The translations under genes were made by a program, and so were the position numbers. From Pseudoalteromonas ruthenica (lineage in GTDB: Bacteria; Pseudomonadota; Gammaproteobacteria; Enterobacterales; Alteromonadaceae): 64,000 bases of DNA. The notes beneath the pieces were generated by a model. The model was not told the DNA's origin. It ran no database searches and saw only the letters and a list, made by a program, of their open reading frames with translations. Shown piece after piece: positions 53,875 through 63,896 of this stretch (within the stretch, counting starts at the first letter, position 1; each line of letters begins with the position of its first letter). The DNA lies in the NCBI RefSeq assembly GCF_008808095.1, contig NZ_CP023397.1, forward strand, positions 744,001 through 808,000, given 5' to 3'.

Positions 53875-54738
53875 GTGCCTAGTTTTTCGGTCAAACTGCG
53901 CCATCTTCGGCTGCAAGGACAAAGCAACACAGAGTTGGCAATCACAAATAACACTGACACCGTGGTGATCGCCGTGCATGGATGGCAGGATAACAGCAAC
54001 AGTTTTTTGCCTTTAATGTCTGCCTTAGGTAAGGATTTACCGGTTTATGCAATTGATTGGCCCGGACACGGTTTATCGCAGTGGCGAGGCCAAGACGCAC
54101 ATTATTATTTTATTGATTATGTTGATGACCTTCATCAACTTGTGACGCGTTGCAAGGCCAAATATGTGCACATCATCGGACACTCCCTCGGCGCTATGGT
54201 GGCTTCATTGTACTGTGCGTGTTTTCCAGAGCCTATTACCTCACTTTCGCTCATTGAAGGGGTTGGCCTGGTCACCGCAGAGGAGCCTGACACTAAAAAT
54301 TTATTGATTCAGGCGCTTAAACATCGAGCCCGCGCAAAGAAAGGGGCGATTTATGAAAGTGCCGAACAGCTCTATGAGCGCCGCGAGGCCGTCAGTGATT
54401 TCAATATTGATATCGCTCGGCAACTAATGGCGCGTAATATTGTTAAAAAAGAGCAAGGTGTGATGTTAACAACAGATCCGCGATTAAAGCATTATTCCGC
54501 TTTTCGCTACACTAAAGCGCAAGCGCATGCTTTGTTAACACCTATAAAAGTACCCACCTTATTGATAAAGGGGGCGCAAGGTTATTCCATGGTGCACCAA
54601 AATGAACAGGAATTTAGTAAGTGCTACAACGACTTAGTTACACATACAGTCGATGGTGGCCATCATTGCCATATGCAAAGCCCGAAGCAATGCGCGCGCC
54701 TTATTGGTGCGCACTTGCATCAAAATAGCGCAGAATAA
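53875..54738 (+). CDS. Alpha/beta hydrolase fold protein
   Basis: A 287-residue hydrolase. The oxyanion motif VHGWQDNSNSF and DWPGHGLS, the nucleophile elbow IGHSLGAMVASLY and the C-terminal catalytic His in VDGGHHCHM are in the right order. GTG 53875 is chosen because AAAAAGGAG ends five bases before it; ATG 53854, seven codons upstream, has no such site. It could be an esterase or lipase-like enzyme; the substrate is unknown. fadD lies about 250 bases downstream on the same strand, so a link to lipid turnover is possible but unproven. Confidence 0.85.
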   Translation: MPSFSVKLRHLRLQGQSNTELAITNNTDTVVIAVHGWQDNSNSFLPLMSALGKDLPVYAIDWPGHGLSQWRGQDAHYYFIDYVDDLHQLVTRCKAKYVHIIGHSLGAMVASLYCACFPEPITSLSLIEGVGLVTAEEPDTKNLLIQALKHRARAKKGAIYESAEQLYERREAVSDFNIDIARQLMARNIVKKEQGVMLTTDPRLKHYSAFRYTKAQAHALLTPIKVPTLLIKGAQGYSMVHQNEQEFSKCYNDLVTHTVDGGHHCHMQSPKQCARLIGAHLHQNSAE

Positions 54739-54986
54739 TTGTAACTTTGCGATAAATGTGGGAATATCAAAGCAATTTAGAGCAATTGCTCAATTGTGAA
54801 AGATAGCAACTTAGATTAAGGTTAGTACTGTTGTGGCGATGAACTCTCAAGCCCGCTAAAAGCGTGGCAATGTTTATCACCCTACAGCGAACTATATGGG
54901 CATTGGTTAAGTGTCGTGCTTACTATTTGCCAAACTTATGACTGCTAAGACAAATCATTATAAGAACAAATTAATAGGAGCTTAGT

Positions 54987-56645
54987 GTGGAAAAAATCTG
55001 GCTAAAGCGATATCCAAAAGGTTGCCCAGAGACCATCGATCCCGCTCATTACGACTCTTTACTGTCATTATTCGAGAAAAGTTTTGCGGATTACGCCCAA
55101 CTACCTGCATTCAAAAATATGGGGGTTACGCTAAGCTATGCTGAGCTAGACCAAGCAACTAAGAAAGTTGCGTCCTACATAAATAATGATCTGGGCTTAA
55201 AGCCAGGTGCAAAAGTGGCAGTAATGATGCCCAACTTATTGCAAACACCGGTATCCATACTCGGTATTTTACGGGCAGGGTGCGTGGTTGTTAACGTTAA
55301 CCCTCTTTATACTGCGCGTGAACTGGAGCATCAACTAAATGACTCCGAAGCGGATGCCATTTTTATTCTTGCCAACTTTGCTCACACCTTGGAAAAAGCA
55401 CTGGGTAAAACCAATGTTAAACACATAGTGGTCACCCAAGTGGGTGACATGGTGGGCGGCCTTAAAAAGCATCTGGTCAACTTCGTTGTTAAGCATATCA
55501 AAAAGATGGTACCGAGCTTTGAGCTGCCAAACCCCATTGCTTTCACGGATGTGTTAAAAAACGGTGACGCCAGCCGTTATACTCGCCCAGAGATTACCTT
55601 AGACGACCTCGCGTTTTTACAATACACAGGTGGTACAACTGGGGTGTCTAAAGGCGCCATGCTTACCCACGGTAACATGGTGGGCAACTTAGAACAGGTA
55701 TCCGGTTGTCTCGATAATATTTTAGATAAAGGCAAAGAAATCGTGGTTACGGCGCTGCCGCTGTATCACATCTTTGCACTGACGGCGAACTGCTTAACCT
55801 TTATGAAGTATGGTGGGTTGAATCTACTCATTACCAACCCACGCGACATGAAAGGCTTTGTAAAAGAGTTGAACGACAATAAATTCACCGTTATGACTGG
55901 GGTAAACACCTTATTTAATGGTCTTCTTAATACCGATGGTTTCGCCGACGTAGACTTTTCCAACTTAAAAATGTCGCTCGGTGGTGGTATGGCGGTCCAG
56001 CGTCCGGTTGCTGAACGCTGGCAGAAAGTAACCGGTACGCGTTTGGTGGAAGGCTACGGTCTTACCGAGTGTGCGCCGTTGGTCACAGTTTGCCCATATG
56101 ACTTGGAAGGTTACAACGGCTCTATCGGTTTGCCGGCACCGAGCACAGACATCAAATTGATGCTTGAAGATGGCCAAGAAGCACCCGCTGGCGAGCCCGG
56201 TGAACTCTGGGTTAAAGGCCCTCAGGTAATGAAAGGTTACTACAACCGCCCTGATGCTACCGCAGAGTGCCTGCGCGACGGCTGGTTTGCCACCGGCGAT
56301 ATTGCTACATACGATGACCAAGGTTTTTTCTATATTGTTGATCGGAAAAAGGATATGATTCTGGTGTCCGGTTTTAACGTGTTCCCGAACGAAATAGAAG
56401 AAGTGGTCGCATCAATGGATGGCGTGCTTGAAGTCGCCGCTGTTGGCGTCCCTCATGATGTCAGTGGTGAGCAAGTTAAATTGTTCGTGGTGAAAAAGGA
56501 TGCAGCCATTAATGAGCAAGACATCATTAAGCACTGCCGCGAAAACCTGACCAATTACAAAGTGCCTAAATTAGTTGAGTTTAGAGAGGAATTACCGAAA
56601 ACCAACGTCGGTAAAATACTCAGACGCGCACTTAAAGACGAATAA
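54987..56645 (+). CDS. fadD: Long-chain-fatty-acid--CoA ligase
   Basis: A 552-residue adenylating enzyme very close to E. coli FadD throughout. AMP-binding motifs include [28 protein letters not shown] and [13 protein letters not shown]; the ligase C-terminus reads [20 protein letters not shown]. It activates fatty acids on uptake, feeding beta-oxidation and phospholipids, and acts at the inner membrane. The start is GTG with TAGGAG seven bases upstream. rnd follows, as in E. coli, but an intrinsic terminator lies between them. Confidence 0.96.
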   Translation: MEKIWLKRYPKGCPETIDPAHYDSLLSLFEKSFADYAQLPAFKNMGVTLSYAELDQATKKVASYINNDLGLKPGAKVAVMMPNLLQTPVSILGILRAGCVVVNVNPLYTARELEHQLNDSEADAIFILANFAHTLEKALGKTNVKHIVVTQVGDMVGGLKKHLVNFVVKHIKKMVPSFELPNPIAFTDVLKNGDASRYTRPEITLDDLAFLQYTGGTTGVSKGAMLTHGNMVGNLEQVSGCLDNILDKGKEIVVTALPLYHIFALTANCLTFMKYGGLNLLITNPRDMKGFVKELNDNKFTVMTGVNTLFNGLLNTDGFADVDFSNLKMSLGGGMAVQRPVAERWQKVTGTRLVEGYGLTECAPLVTVCPYDLEGYNGSIGLPAPSTDIKLMLEDGQEAPAGEPGELWVKGPQVMKGYYNRPDATAECLRDGWFATGDIATYDDQGFFYIVDRKKDMILVSGFNVFPNEIEEVVASMDGVLEVAAVGVPHDVSGEQVKLFVVKKDAAINEQDIIKHCRENLTNYKVPKLVEFREELPKTNVGKILRRALKDE

Positions 56646-56654
56646 GAATAAGTA

Positions 56655-56685
56655 AACAAACCGGCAATCGCCGGTTTGTTTTTTA
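56655..56685 (+). terminator. Intrinsic terminator between fadD and rnd
   Basis: AACAAACCGGC-AATC-GCCGGTTTGTT is an 11-bp stem followed by six further T. It lies 10 bases past the fadD stop; the rnd ribosome site AAGGAG follows immediately. Confidence 0.85.
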
Positions 56686-56695
56686 AGGAGTACAA

Positions 56696-57838
56696 GTGGA
56701 TTACCAGTTAATCACTGAACAGGCTGAACTAGATAGCTTTGTCAATGCTATTAGTCAGGCTGAGACCTTGGCAATAGACACTGAATTTATGCGTCGGCGC
56801 ACGCTTTATCCCGAAATCGCACTCCTGCAAATTTTTGATGGTCAGCATCTTGCTCTTATTGACCCGTTACAGCCTCTTGATTTCACCCAACTTTGGCAGT
56901 TACTTAAATGCGAACAAGTGTTAAAAGTGCTGCATTCCCCCTCTGAGGACATCGAAGTTTTCCAAAACTTTGCCGGCTTTGTGCCAGCGCCGCTTTTCGA
57001 TACCCAGTTTGCATTGCAATTGTTAGGGCAGGGGAACTGCGTGGGGTTTGCAGCGATGGTGAATTCACGCCTTAATATAGAGATTGATAAAAGCGAGTCG
57101 CGAACCAATTGGCTACAACGGCCGTTAAGAGAAAGCCAATTAGCCTACGCCGCCGCTGATGTTGCGCATCTATTGCCTTGCTATAACGAATTAGTGACAC
57201 AGATAAGGGCTCAGGGGTGGTTTGATTTGGTGATTGCAGAGTCGCAGTTGTTGTCGAAAAAGCGCGCCCATCAAATACCCGATGAGCAGTTATACCGCGA
57301 GGTGAAAGGGGCTTGGCAGTTAGCGCCACGGGATCTCGCGATACTCAAAGAGCTGGCCATGTGGCGCCGACAAAAGGCACAACGAAAGAATTTAGCGCTT
57401 AATTTCGTGTTGAAAGAAGCCAATATGGTAGAGATCGCCAAGCGTCGGCCAAGCTCACTCAATAGTATGCGTAATATCCCTGGCGTCGAGCCGATGGAAG
57501 TGAATCGTTCAGGTAAAGAAATCCTCGCTTGCATCGAGCGGGGTAAAGCGGTGCCTGAGCAAAGCCTTCCTAGTCGCGTAACGAGATTAATGGATTATCG
57601 CGGCTACAAACAAACGGCTAAAGACATTAAGCAAAAGATAGCCACCGTTGCCAAGCAAACCGGTATACCTGCCGACGTATTTGCCAGTAAAAAACAAATT
57701 AATCAACTTATTAGTTGGCATTGGAAGTACGACGAGCATGAACGCGAGCAGCTATTAGCGCCTGATTTACTACAACCTTGGCGTTTTGATTATGTACGCG
57801 AAGCACTTTCTGATTGGGTGCTTACTTCCAACGAGTGA
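56696..57838 (+). CDS. rnd: Ribonuclease D
   Basis: A 380-residue DEDD-type 3'-5' exoribonuclease that trims tRNA precursors. The exonuclease motifs are IDTEFMRR (Exo I), HSPSEDIEVF (Exo II) and YAAADVAHLLPCY (Exo III, DEDDy), followed by HRDC domains (about 205-290 and 300-375). The GTG start has AAGGAG 6 bases upstream. It lies directly downstream of the fadD terminator. Confidence 0.95.
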   Translation: MDYQLITEQAELDSFVNAISQAETLAIDTEFMRRRTLYPEIALLQIFDGQHLALIDPLQPLDFTQLWQLLKCEQVLKVLHSPSEDIEVFQNFAGFVPAPLFDTQFALQLLGQGNCVGFAAMVNSRLNIEIDKSESRTNWLQRPLRESQLAYAAADVAHLLPCYNELVTQIRAQGWFDLVIAESQLLSKKRAHQIPDEQLYREVKGAWQLAPRDLAILKELAMWRRQKAQRKNLALNFVLKEANMVEIAKRRPSSLNSMRNIPGVEPMEVNRSGKEILACIERGKAVPEQSLPSRVTRLMDYRGYKQTAKDIKQKIATVAKQTGIPADVFASKKQINQLISWHWKYDEHEREQLLAPDLLQPWRFDYVREALSDWVLTSNE

Positions 57839-57855
57839 CGATAACTGAGTTCCTT

Positions 57856-58176
57856 ATGCCTACGTGGTTGCTAGTGGTATTGCTTATTGGGCAAATATTT
57901 ATCGGGTTCTTTGCTGCGATGGCGATGATGTTCATGGCCTGCGCCGAGAATGCACCGACCCTCTCTAAGCGGTTGGACCGCGTTTTAGTCAGCTTATGGG
58001 TTACGTTTATAATCGCCTTGGCAGTGAGTGTGGGCATCATCATTGTCGGGCTTATCAACGCCGCGCAATACAGCCACGCCTTACTCATCCCTTGGCCTTT
58101 GCTGTTGCTGATAGCGATTATCTGGAGCTGGGTCAGTCTGTGTGCAAAAAGAGACAAGGATAAAAAAAGAGGCTAA
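57856..58176 (+). CDS. Small three-span membrane protein
   Basis: A 106-residue protein with three hydrophobic segments (about residues 5-27, 45-68 and 76-95) and a basic tail (AKRDKDKKRG). I do not recognise the family. ATG 57856 is used, although its ribosome site is poor; an upstream extension overlaps rnd. It lies 17 bases after rnd, convergent with minE, and shares a terminator with it. Confidence 0.65.
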   Translation: MPTWLLVVLLIGQIFIGFFAAMAMMFMACAENAPTLSKRLDRVLVSLWVTFIIALAVSVGIIIVGLINAAQYSHALLIPWPLLLLIAIIWSWVSLCAKRDKDKKRG

Positions 58177-58188
58177 CTTAGCCTCTTT
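58166..58188. terminator. Bidirectional terminator, small membrane protein gene and minE
   Basis: AAAGAGGCTAA-C-TTAGCCTCTTT with an A run on the left and T run on the right lies between two convergent genes and can serve both. It overlaps the last codons of the membrane protein gene. Confidence 0.75.
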
Positions 58189-58209
58189 CTTGTGATTTGC
58201 ACTGATACG

Positions 58210-58470
58210 TTATTTTTCGTCATCAGGTAGCGTGACATTGAGCTCTAATACCGCTAAGTCGTCTTCATTTTGCTCTAGCTGCACTTGCACTGCTTCGGCA
58301 TCAATGGCCACGTATTTACGGATCACTTCAAGGATGTCTTGTTTTAGCTGCGGCAAGTAATCAGGGGTGCCGCGCTGTGAGCGCTCATGAGCGACGATAA
58401 TTTGCAGCCGCTCTTTAGCCAGCGATGCGCTGGATTTTTTCTGCGAACGAAAATAATCTAGTAATGACAC
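58210..58470 (-). CDS. minE: Cell division topological specificity factor MinE
   Basis: An 86-residue MinE. It opens [20 protein letters not shown], and [10 protein letters not shown] is the MinD-binding helix/strand. It drives MinD off the membrane to make the Min oscillation. The start is GTG 58470, not the longer frame: GGAGG lies six bases upstream and the minD stop is only two bases away. Confidence 0.95.
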   Translation of the reverse strand: MSLLDYFRSQKKSSASLAKERLQIIVAHERSQRGTPDYLPQLKQDILEVIRKYVAIDAEAVQVQLEQNEDDLAVLELNVTLPDDEK

Positions 58471-58471
58471 C

Positions 58472-59281
58472 TTATCCTCCAAAAATCCGTTTGAATAGAC
58501 CACGCTTCTCAACGTCCAAAAATCGGAATTCAATTTGCTCACCGAGTAGACGGTTGATGGCATCTAAATAGGCTTGACCGGCATCTGACTCAGCGTCCAA
58601 TACCACAGGCTGACCTTGGTTTGAGGCATTAAGCACCGCTTGTGACTCTGGGATAACACCCAACAAATCAATAGCCAAAATTTCGTTAACGTCTTCAACC
58701 GAAAGCATTTCACCTTTTTGCACGCGCTCAGGGTTATAACGGGTAAGCAGCAAATGCTCTTTTACCGGCTCTAAACCTTCCTCTGCACGACGTGATTTGC
58801 TCTGTAAAATACCTAGGATACGGTCCGAATCGCGTACTGATGATACCTCAGGGTTGGTGGTCACAATGGCTTCATCTGCAAAATATAGGGCCATCATCGC
58901 ACCGGCTTCAATACCCGCTGGCGAATCACACACAATATAGTCAAAGCTCTCTTTCATTTCATTGAGGACTTTTTCGACACCCTCTTTGGTTAACGCGTCT
59001 TTGTCGCGAGTTTGCGAAGCGGGGAGCAAAAACAGCTTATCAACACGCTTGTCTTTAATAAGTGCTTGGTTGAGGTTTGCTTCACCATTGATCACATTAA
59101 CAAAATCATAGACCACGCGGCGCTCACAGCCCATGATTAAATCAAGGTTGCGCAGGCCAATGTCAAAGTCAATGATCGCCGTTTTAAAGCCTTTAAGGGC
59201 AAGGCCTGTGCCGATTGCGGCGCTTGAAGTTGTTTTACCAACGCCACCTTTACCTGAAGTAACGACAATAATTTTTGCCAT
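58472..59281 (-). CDS. minD: Septum site-determining ATPase MinD
   Basis: A 269-residue deviant Walker A ATPase. The P-loop is [32 protein letters not shown] and [12 protein letters not shown] are typical; the C-terminal amphipathic membrane-targeting helix reads [12 protein letters not shown]. It recruits MinC to the membrane. Five bases separate it from minC; it is coupled to minE. Confidence 0.97.
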   Translation of the reverse strand: MAKIIVVTSGKGGVGKTTSSAAIGTGLALKGFKTAIIDFDIGLRNLDLIMGCERRVVYDFVNVINGEANLNQALIKDKRVDKLFLLPASQTRDKDALTKEGVEKVLNEMKESFDYIVCDSPAGIEAGAMMALYFADEAIVTTNPEVSSVRDSDRILGILQSKSRRAEEGLEPVKEHLLLTRYNPERVQKGEMLSVEDVNEILAIDLLGVIPESQAVLNASNQGQPVVLDAESDAGQAYLDAINRLLGEQIEFRFLDVEKRGLFKRIFGG

Positions 59282-59286
59282 GTGTT

Positions 59287-59988
59287 TTATCCTTTAACCA
59301 AAGCTGATAAATGAAGTGAGTCATCGCGTTGGCGAACTTGGGCTGGCTGGCCCCATAAGTCCCCTTGTAACGAATCACTGATCCAATAGCTGCCATTGAC
59401 TGAAACAAGTTCGGCTTCAAGTTTTTGGCAGAAGATTGTGGCGTTTGCGTCACCTTGCGCACCGGCAATAGCTCGGCCTCGCAAAGTGCCATAAATATGA
59501 ACGTGTCCGTCAGCAATGACCTCGGCGCCATGGCTGACAGAGCCCAAGACAATCAAATCACGTCCTTTAGCATACACCTGCTGACCTGAACGCACGGTGC
59601 CTTCTACAACCAAGGTTGGTTCATTTTCTACTTTGGCTGTAGCTTGTGGAGAAGGGGCTTTTTGCTGGCTTTGTTGTGCGTCTTTGGCATAGTTAAGCAC
59701 CGATAAACCGGCTTCTTTCGCACTGCTATGTTGACTATCACTGCCACTGCATACCCCAACCGGGTTAAAAGCAAGGCGTTTTAATGTGTCTCTTAGCTGG
59801 GTGAAATCAAGCGTTGCATCTTGGATTGCTTCAAGATTGATAACGATGGGCGCGCCTGCGAAAAACTTCGGAGCTTGCGCTATTTTAGCATCAAGCTGTT
59901 CAGATAAGGCTGCAAGATCCGGTGTTAATAACCGCAACACGGATAACGTGAAGAGATTCCCTTTTAATTCGAATAATTGTTCCGACAT
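59287..59988 (-). CDS. minC: Septum formation inhibitor MinC
   Basis: A 233-residue MinC. The N-terminal FtsZ-inhibiting domain (about 1-105) opens FELKGNLFTLSVLRL; the C-terminal beta-helical dimerisation and MinD-binding domain (about 125-233) contains VRSGQQVYAKGRDLIVLGSV and YGTLRGRAIAGAQGD. It blocks Z-ring formation at the poles. It is the first gene of minCDE, divergent from ycgL. Confidence 0.96.
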   Translation of the reverse strand: MSEQLFELKGNLFTLSVLRLLTPDLAALSEQLDAKIAQAPKFFAGAPIVINLEAIQDATLDFTQLRDTLKRLAFNPVGVCSGSDSQHSSAKEAGLSVLNYAKDAQQSQQKAPSPQATAKVENEPTLVVEGTVRSGQQVYAKGRDLIVLGSVSHGAEVIADGHVHIYGTLRGRAIAGAQGDANATIFCQKLEAELVSVNGSYWISDSLQGDLWGQPAQVRQRDDSLHLSALVKG

Positions 59989-60167
59989 AAGCGCTCGTAT
60001 TCGTGTGGCCGAATTATTTGTTATCGCTTATCTGTGGCGTTGCCATTTTTAACTTGGCAGTCGCAAACAGTGATGAGCGTTGAGCTTTGGCCACTAAACT
60101 TACCACATAGATTAGCTCTCATGGTATAGTGTCAAGGTGTGTTTCGCAACAATTTAAAGGCCTTAAG

Positions 60168-60449
60168 ATGCTATGTGCCATATACAAGAGCAAGAAAAAA
60201 GCAGATACCTATTTATATGTACCCAAACGTGATCATTTTGACGATGTTCCTGAGCCGCTGATGGACAGCTTTGGGTCGCCAGAATTTGTGATGTTGATTA
60301 ATTTAGCAACAAAAAAGCGCTTGGCGCTTGCTGATATCGACAAGGTTAAGGCTGAATTAAGCGACAACGGGTTCTATTTGCAACTACCACCGCCAACTGA
60401 GAATATGTTGGACGAATTAAGACAGCAAAATGGAGTAGAGCGTGATTAA
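60168..60449 (+). CDS. ycgL: YcgL family protein (DUF709)
   Basis: A 93-residue protein of the YcgL family, opening MLCAIYKSKKKADTYLYVPK, with PEPLMDSFGSPEFVMLINL. Family function is unclear. It commonly accompanies minCDE, as here. ATG 60168 has TAAAGG eight bases upstream; the 13-codon upstream extension is unsupported. It overlaps the next gene by 8 bases. Confidence 0.92.
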   Translation: MLCAIYKSKKKADTYLYVPKRDHFDDVPEPLMDSFGSPEFVMLINLATKKRLALADIDKVKAELSDNGFYLQLPPPTENMLDELRQQNGVERD

Positions 60450-61530
60450 CACCATCAGCAAGTATATAGCCAGCGCCTTCAAGCCTGTTGCCTTATCCAC
60501 CTTATGTGTGGCTGGCGCAGCAACAATTACTTTTCCGTCTCTGGCAAACTCGCAGGTAGCAAGTGTTGAACAACAACAGGTGCAGTTTGACGCCTATGTT
60601 AAAAAACTGCGCTCCGAAGCGCTGGAAAAAGGCTATGACGCAGCCTTAATTGATTCAGCGTTTGCCACCATAGAGTTTAAGCCTAAGGTGATCAGCGCCG
60701 ATAAAAACCAGCCTGAGGTCAAAGAAACCTTAGAGACTTATCTACCAAAACGGGTGCCTCAGTGGAAAATAGACCGCGCCCGTAAACTCTATAAAGAGCA
60801 TAAACAGACACTGGAAGAAGTGGCTGATAAATTTGGCGTGCAAGCCCGCTTTATCGTTGCGTTGTGGGGGTTAGAAAGTAACTTTGGTCGTATTCAAGGT
60901 GGCCACCCAGTGATCTCAAGTTTAGTGACACTGGCTTATGATGGCCGCCGCGAGGCGCTATATAAACGCCAGCTTTGGGCGGCGTTAGATATTCTTAAAG
61001 ACGGCCATATTGACCTTGAACATTTCAAGGGTTCTTGGGCCGGGGCTATGGGGCAAACACAGTTTATGCCAAGCTCCTTTAATGCCTATGCCGTAGACTA
61101 CAACGGCGATGGCCGCAAGGATATCTGGACCACCGAGGAAGACGCGTTTGCCTCCATCGCCAATTACTTAAAAAGCGTGGGCTGGAATGACTCGCTGACC
61201 TGGGGACGACAGGTAAAATTACCCAAGGATTTTGACAGCAACGCTATATTGCAGCGCGGTACCCGCAGCCATAAGCAATGGTTGCAGTACTGGCGTGAGT
61301 CCGAGCGCAGTTTAGCGCAGTGGCAAGCACTCGGTGTGCGACGCATGGATGGCAGCGACTTACCGCAACGTGATATCACAGCGGCGATGGTGATGCCAGA
61401 TAATGTCGATGGGCGTATGTATTTAGCCTACGATAATTATAAAGCACTAATGAACTGGAACCGTTCATATTATTTCGCCACCAGTGTCGGCTATTTATCC
61501 GACCGCATCGGTTACCCGCCGGTGGAGTAA
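60442..61530 (+). CDS. mltB: Lytic murein transglycosylase (MltB-like, family 3)
   Basis: A 362-residue exported enzyme that cleaves peptidoglycan to 1,6-anhydro products. The N-terminal signal segment (about residues 12-36) is followed by the SLT_2 domain with the catalytic Glu in VALWGLESNFGRIQGG, SWAGAMGQTQFMPSSF and YNGDGRKDIWT, an Asp-rich loop. There is no lipobox, so it looks soluble in the periplasm, unlike E. coli MltB. The GTG start has GGAG eight bases upstream and overlaps ycgL. Confidence 0.9.
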   Translation: MINTISKYIASAFKPVALSTLCVAGAATITFPSLANSQVASVEQQQVQFDAYVKKLRSEALEKGYDAALIDSAFATIEFKPKVISADKNQPEVKETLETYLPKRVPQWKIDRARKLYKEHKQTLEEVADKFGVQARFIVALWGLESNFGRIQGGHPVISSLVTLAYDGRREALYKRQLWAALDILKDGHIDLEHFKGSWAGAMGQTQFMPSSFNAYAVDYNGDGRKDIWTTEEDAFASIANYLKSVGWNDSLTWGRQVKLPKDFDSNAILQRGTRSHKQWLQYWRESERSLAQWQALGVRRMDGSDLPQRDITAAMVMPDNVDGRMYLAYDNYKALMNWNRSYYFATSVGYLSDRIGYPPVE

Positions 61531-61594
61531 CTTCACACTGGCGTGGCAACACGCTAATTTGCTACACTACGCCCCGGTTCAAAGGGGCGTTTTT

Positions 61595-62098
61595 ATGTTA
61601 GAAGATAAGTTTTGGCAGACCAAGTCGTTGGCACAAATGAGTGACCAAGAGTGGGAAGCGATTTGTGATGGCTGTGGTAAATGCTGTTTAAATACCTTTA
61701 TTGACAGCGACGAAGAACAACAAGAAGACTTTGCTGCCACTACCGAGCTGCGCCCCGGCGAGCAGCTTATCTATACCAACATTGTGTGTCAGTATTTGGA
61801 TAACAAAACCTGCAACTGCACCGAGTATGCAAACCGCCAGCGCTTAGTTCCCTCATGTGTGAAGCTCACCAAAGACAACATCGACGATATCTTCTTTATG
61901 CCTAACAGTTGCAGCTACCGACGACTGCAAGAGGGTCGTGGCTTGGCCAGTTGGCACCCGCTACTCAATAAGGGCAAAAAGTCGAAGATGCACAGCGCCG
62001 GGATCAGCGTACGTAACAAAACAGTAAAAGACTGTGATGTTGATCTCGAGTACTTCGAGGACCATATCGCTCAATGGCCACAAAACGACTGCGATTAA
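61595..62098 (+). CDS. ycgN: YcgN family cysteine-cluster protein (UPF0260)
   Basis: A 167-residue protein of the YcgN family: ICDGCGKCCLNTFID with a CxxCxxxCC-like cluster, then NKTCNCTEYANR and VPSCVKL. The cysteines form the zinc or Fe-S binding pattern of the wider YkgJ group. Function unknown. ATG 61595 with AAAGGGG upstream is used; the longer frame overlaps mltB. It is 64 bases after mltB. Confidence 0.92.
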   Translation: MLEDKFWQTKSLAQMSDQEWEAICDGCGKCCLNTFIDSDEEQQEDFAATTELRPGEQLIYTNIVCQYLDNKTCNCTEYANRQRLVPSCVKLTKDNIDDIFFMPNSCSYRRLQEGRGLASWHPLLNKGKKSKMHSAGISVRNKTVKDCDVDLEYFEDHIAQWPQNDCD

Positions 62099-62292
62099 CG
62101 CTTTAGACTCAAAACGGTGATGAAAGCTGAGCGCAAGCGCTCACCCTCGTGGTAACAACGCCGGCTCGGGCCCTGTCTACTCAAGGTCGAATTGCTAATT
62201 TCATTGGCCGATATGTTCGCTTAGCCGTTACTTTCCTGTCGCAGATTCATCCGTTAGCGATACAAAAAGCCGAATGTTAGTTGCATATGGTT

Positions 62293-62304
62293 TGGAACGT
62301 TCCA
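62293..62304. promoter_or_regulatory. LacI-type operator palindrome, copy 1
   Basis: TGGAACGTTCCA is a perfect 12-bp palindrome with a central CG, the usual form of LacI-family operators. It lies 70 bases before the sugar transporter start. An identical copy is at 63753-63764. Confidence 0.6.
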
Positions 62305-62373
62305 GTAAATATTCTGTGATCTTGTTATGTGGATGTGTAGAATCCGAGACAACAAGTAGAAGGAGAACAACAC

Positions 62374-63645
62374 GTGAGTGAGATGAATAATAATCAGGCT
62401 TACGTTGCATCGGCAGATAAACAAAGCAACTATACTTTGCCGCTTGTAGCGATGACCACCTTGTTTTTTCTGTGGGGCTTTATCACCGTTTTAAACGATT
62501 TACTGATCCCCAGATTGAAAGCAGTTTTTGACTTAACCTATACCGAAGCCATGCTGATCCAGTTCTGCTTCTTTGGCGCGTATTTCATTATGTCGTTGCC
62601 AGCGGGTTACTTAGTTAAGCGATTTGGCTATAAGAACGGTGTTGTCAGTGGCTTAATCGTTGCCTCTATCGGCTGCTTACTGTTTTACCCAGCCGTGGCC
62701 GTACACGAGTATTGGTTGTTTTTAGGCGCACTATTTGTGTTAGCTTCTGGGGTGACCATTCTACAAGTGTCTGCTAACCCCTATGTGGCCGCATTAGGCC
62801 CGGCGCAAACCGCCTCTAGTCGACTCAATTTGGCGCAGGCTCTTAATTCGTTAGGCACCACAGTGGGGCCTATTATCGGCAAAATTTTATTGTTTGGCGG
62901 CAGTGCTGCGCTGGTTACCGAGGCTGCAACGGCGGACACGGTAAAAATTCCTTATTTAATGCTCGCCGCTGCGCTATTAACGATTGCCGTTGTCTTTGCA
63001 GTGTTGAAGCTGCCCGTGATCAAAGAACACACTGAAGAATTCGACTGCAAAGCCAAAAACCACTCTTTATTAGAAGCCCCTCACTTGGTTTTCGGTGTTG
63101 GCGCTATCTTTTGTTATGTAGGCGGCGAAGTGGCCATTGGTAGTTTTCTTGTTAATTACTTTGGCGAAGCGCACATTGCTGGTCTAGCTGAGCACGAGGC
63201 GGCCCACCTCATTTCTTATTACTGGGGCGGTGCCATGGTCGGGCGCTTTATTGGCTCGGCAGCATTACAAAAAATTGCGCCGCACAAAGCACTACTCTTT
63301 AATGCTGTGGCCACCATTGTATTGCTGCTTGTCACTATTAATAGCCAAGGAATGGTTGCCATGTGGTCTGTACTGGCTATCGGCTTGTTTAATTCAATTA
63401 TGTTCCCCACCATTTTCACACTTGCTATTGCGGCGCTTAGCTCACTCACCAGTCGCGGCTCGGGGTGGTTATGCTTGGCCATTGTTGGTGGTGCGTTAAT
63501 TCCTCTCGTCCAAGGTTATGTAGCCGACACTGTGAGTTTGCAGTTAAGCTTCTACGTGCCGCTTGTGTGTTACGTATATATCGCTTGGTATGCGATGAGT
63601 ACACCCAAGTTACAAGGAAAGTGGCAAGAGAAAATCGAAAAATAG
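62374..63645 (+). CDS. Sugar MFS transporter (FucP/GluP/NagP type)
   Basis: A 423-residue transporter with 12 predicted spans. LFFLWGFITVLNDLLIPRLK, FFGAYFIMSLPAGYLVKRFGYK and ANPYVAALGPAQTASSRLNL are FucP-family signatures with the conserved Asn-Asp region. It imports a hexose or amino-sugar by proton or sodium symport; which sugar cannot be told. The GTG start has AAGGAG eight bases upstream; ATG 62383 is the alternative. A LacI-type palindrome upstream suggests repression in the absence of the sugar, but no regulator gene is in the window. Confidence 0.9.
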   Translation: MSEMNNNQAYVASADKQSNYTLPLVAMTTLFFLWGFITVLNDLLIPRLKAVFDLTYTEAMLIQFCFFGAYFIMSLPAGYLVKRFGYKNGVVSGLIVASIGCLLFYPAVAVHEYWLFLGALFVLASGVTILQVSANPYVAALGPAQTASSRLNLAQALNSLGTTVGPIIGKILLFGGSAALVTEAATADTVKIPYLMLAAALLTIAVVFAVLKLPVIKEHTEEFDCKAKNHSLLEAPHLVFGVGAIFCYVGGEVAIGSFLVNYFGEAHIAGLAEHEAAHLISYYWGGAMVGRFIGSAALQKIAPHKALLFNAVATIVLLLVTINSQGMVAMWSVLAIGLFNSIMFPTIFTLAIAALSSLTSRGSGWLCLAIVGGALIPLVQGYVADTVSLQLSFYVPLVCYVYIAWYAMSTPKLQGKWQEKIEK

Positions 63646-63672
63646 CAGTACGATATATTTAAGCTTTGAAAC

Positions 63673-63706
63673 ACCGCCCTGATGCTTGTCAGGGCGGTTT
63701 TGTTTT
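63673..63706 (+). terminator. Intrinsic terminator of the sugar transporter gene
   Basis: ACCGCCCTGA and TCAGGGCGGT form a 10-bp stem with a 6-base loop followed by TTTTGTTTT. It begins 27 bases past the stop codon. Confidence 0.85.
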
Positions 63707-63752
63707 AAGGTCGGTGAATACGTATTCATTACCCCTATTTACTAGTACGAGC

Positions 63753-63764
63753 TGGAACGTTCCA
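63753..63764. promoter_or_regulatory. LacI-type operator palindrome, copy 2
   Basis: TGGAACGTTCCA is identical to the copy at 62293-62304 and lies between the transporter terminator and a forward promoter. It probably regulates a gene just beyond the window. Confidence 0.55.
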
Positions 63765-63896
63765 TTTTGTCTTTCACCTATTTTTTGGCTCCCAACAAGC
63801 TTGCTACCAAACGTTCTCCTTTGTAATAAGGGTATACACAGATGAGTTCGCGCACGAGCGCCTGTGCGGGCAGTTAGCGTCACCTATATGGCACAA

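Noticed and set aside
63689..63883. 64-codon open frame on the minus strand near the window end
   Set aside because: It runs through the transporter terminator and the LacI-type palindrome, has no ribosome site and no family resemblance.
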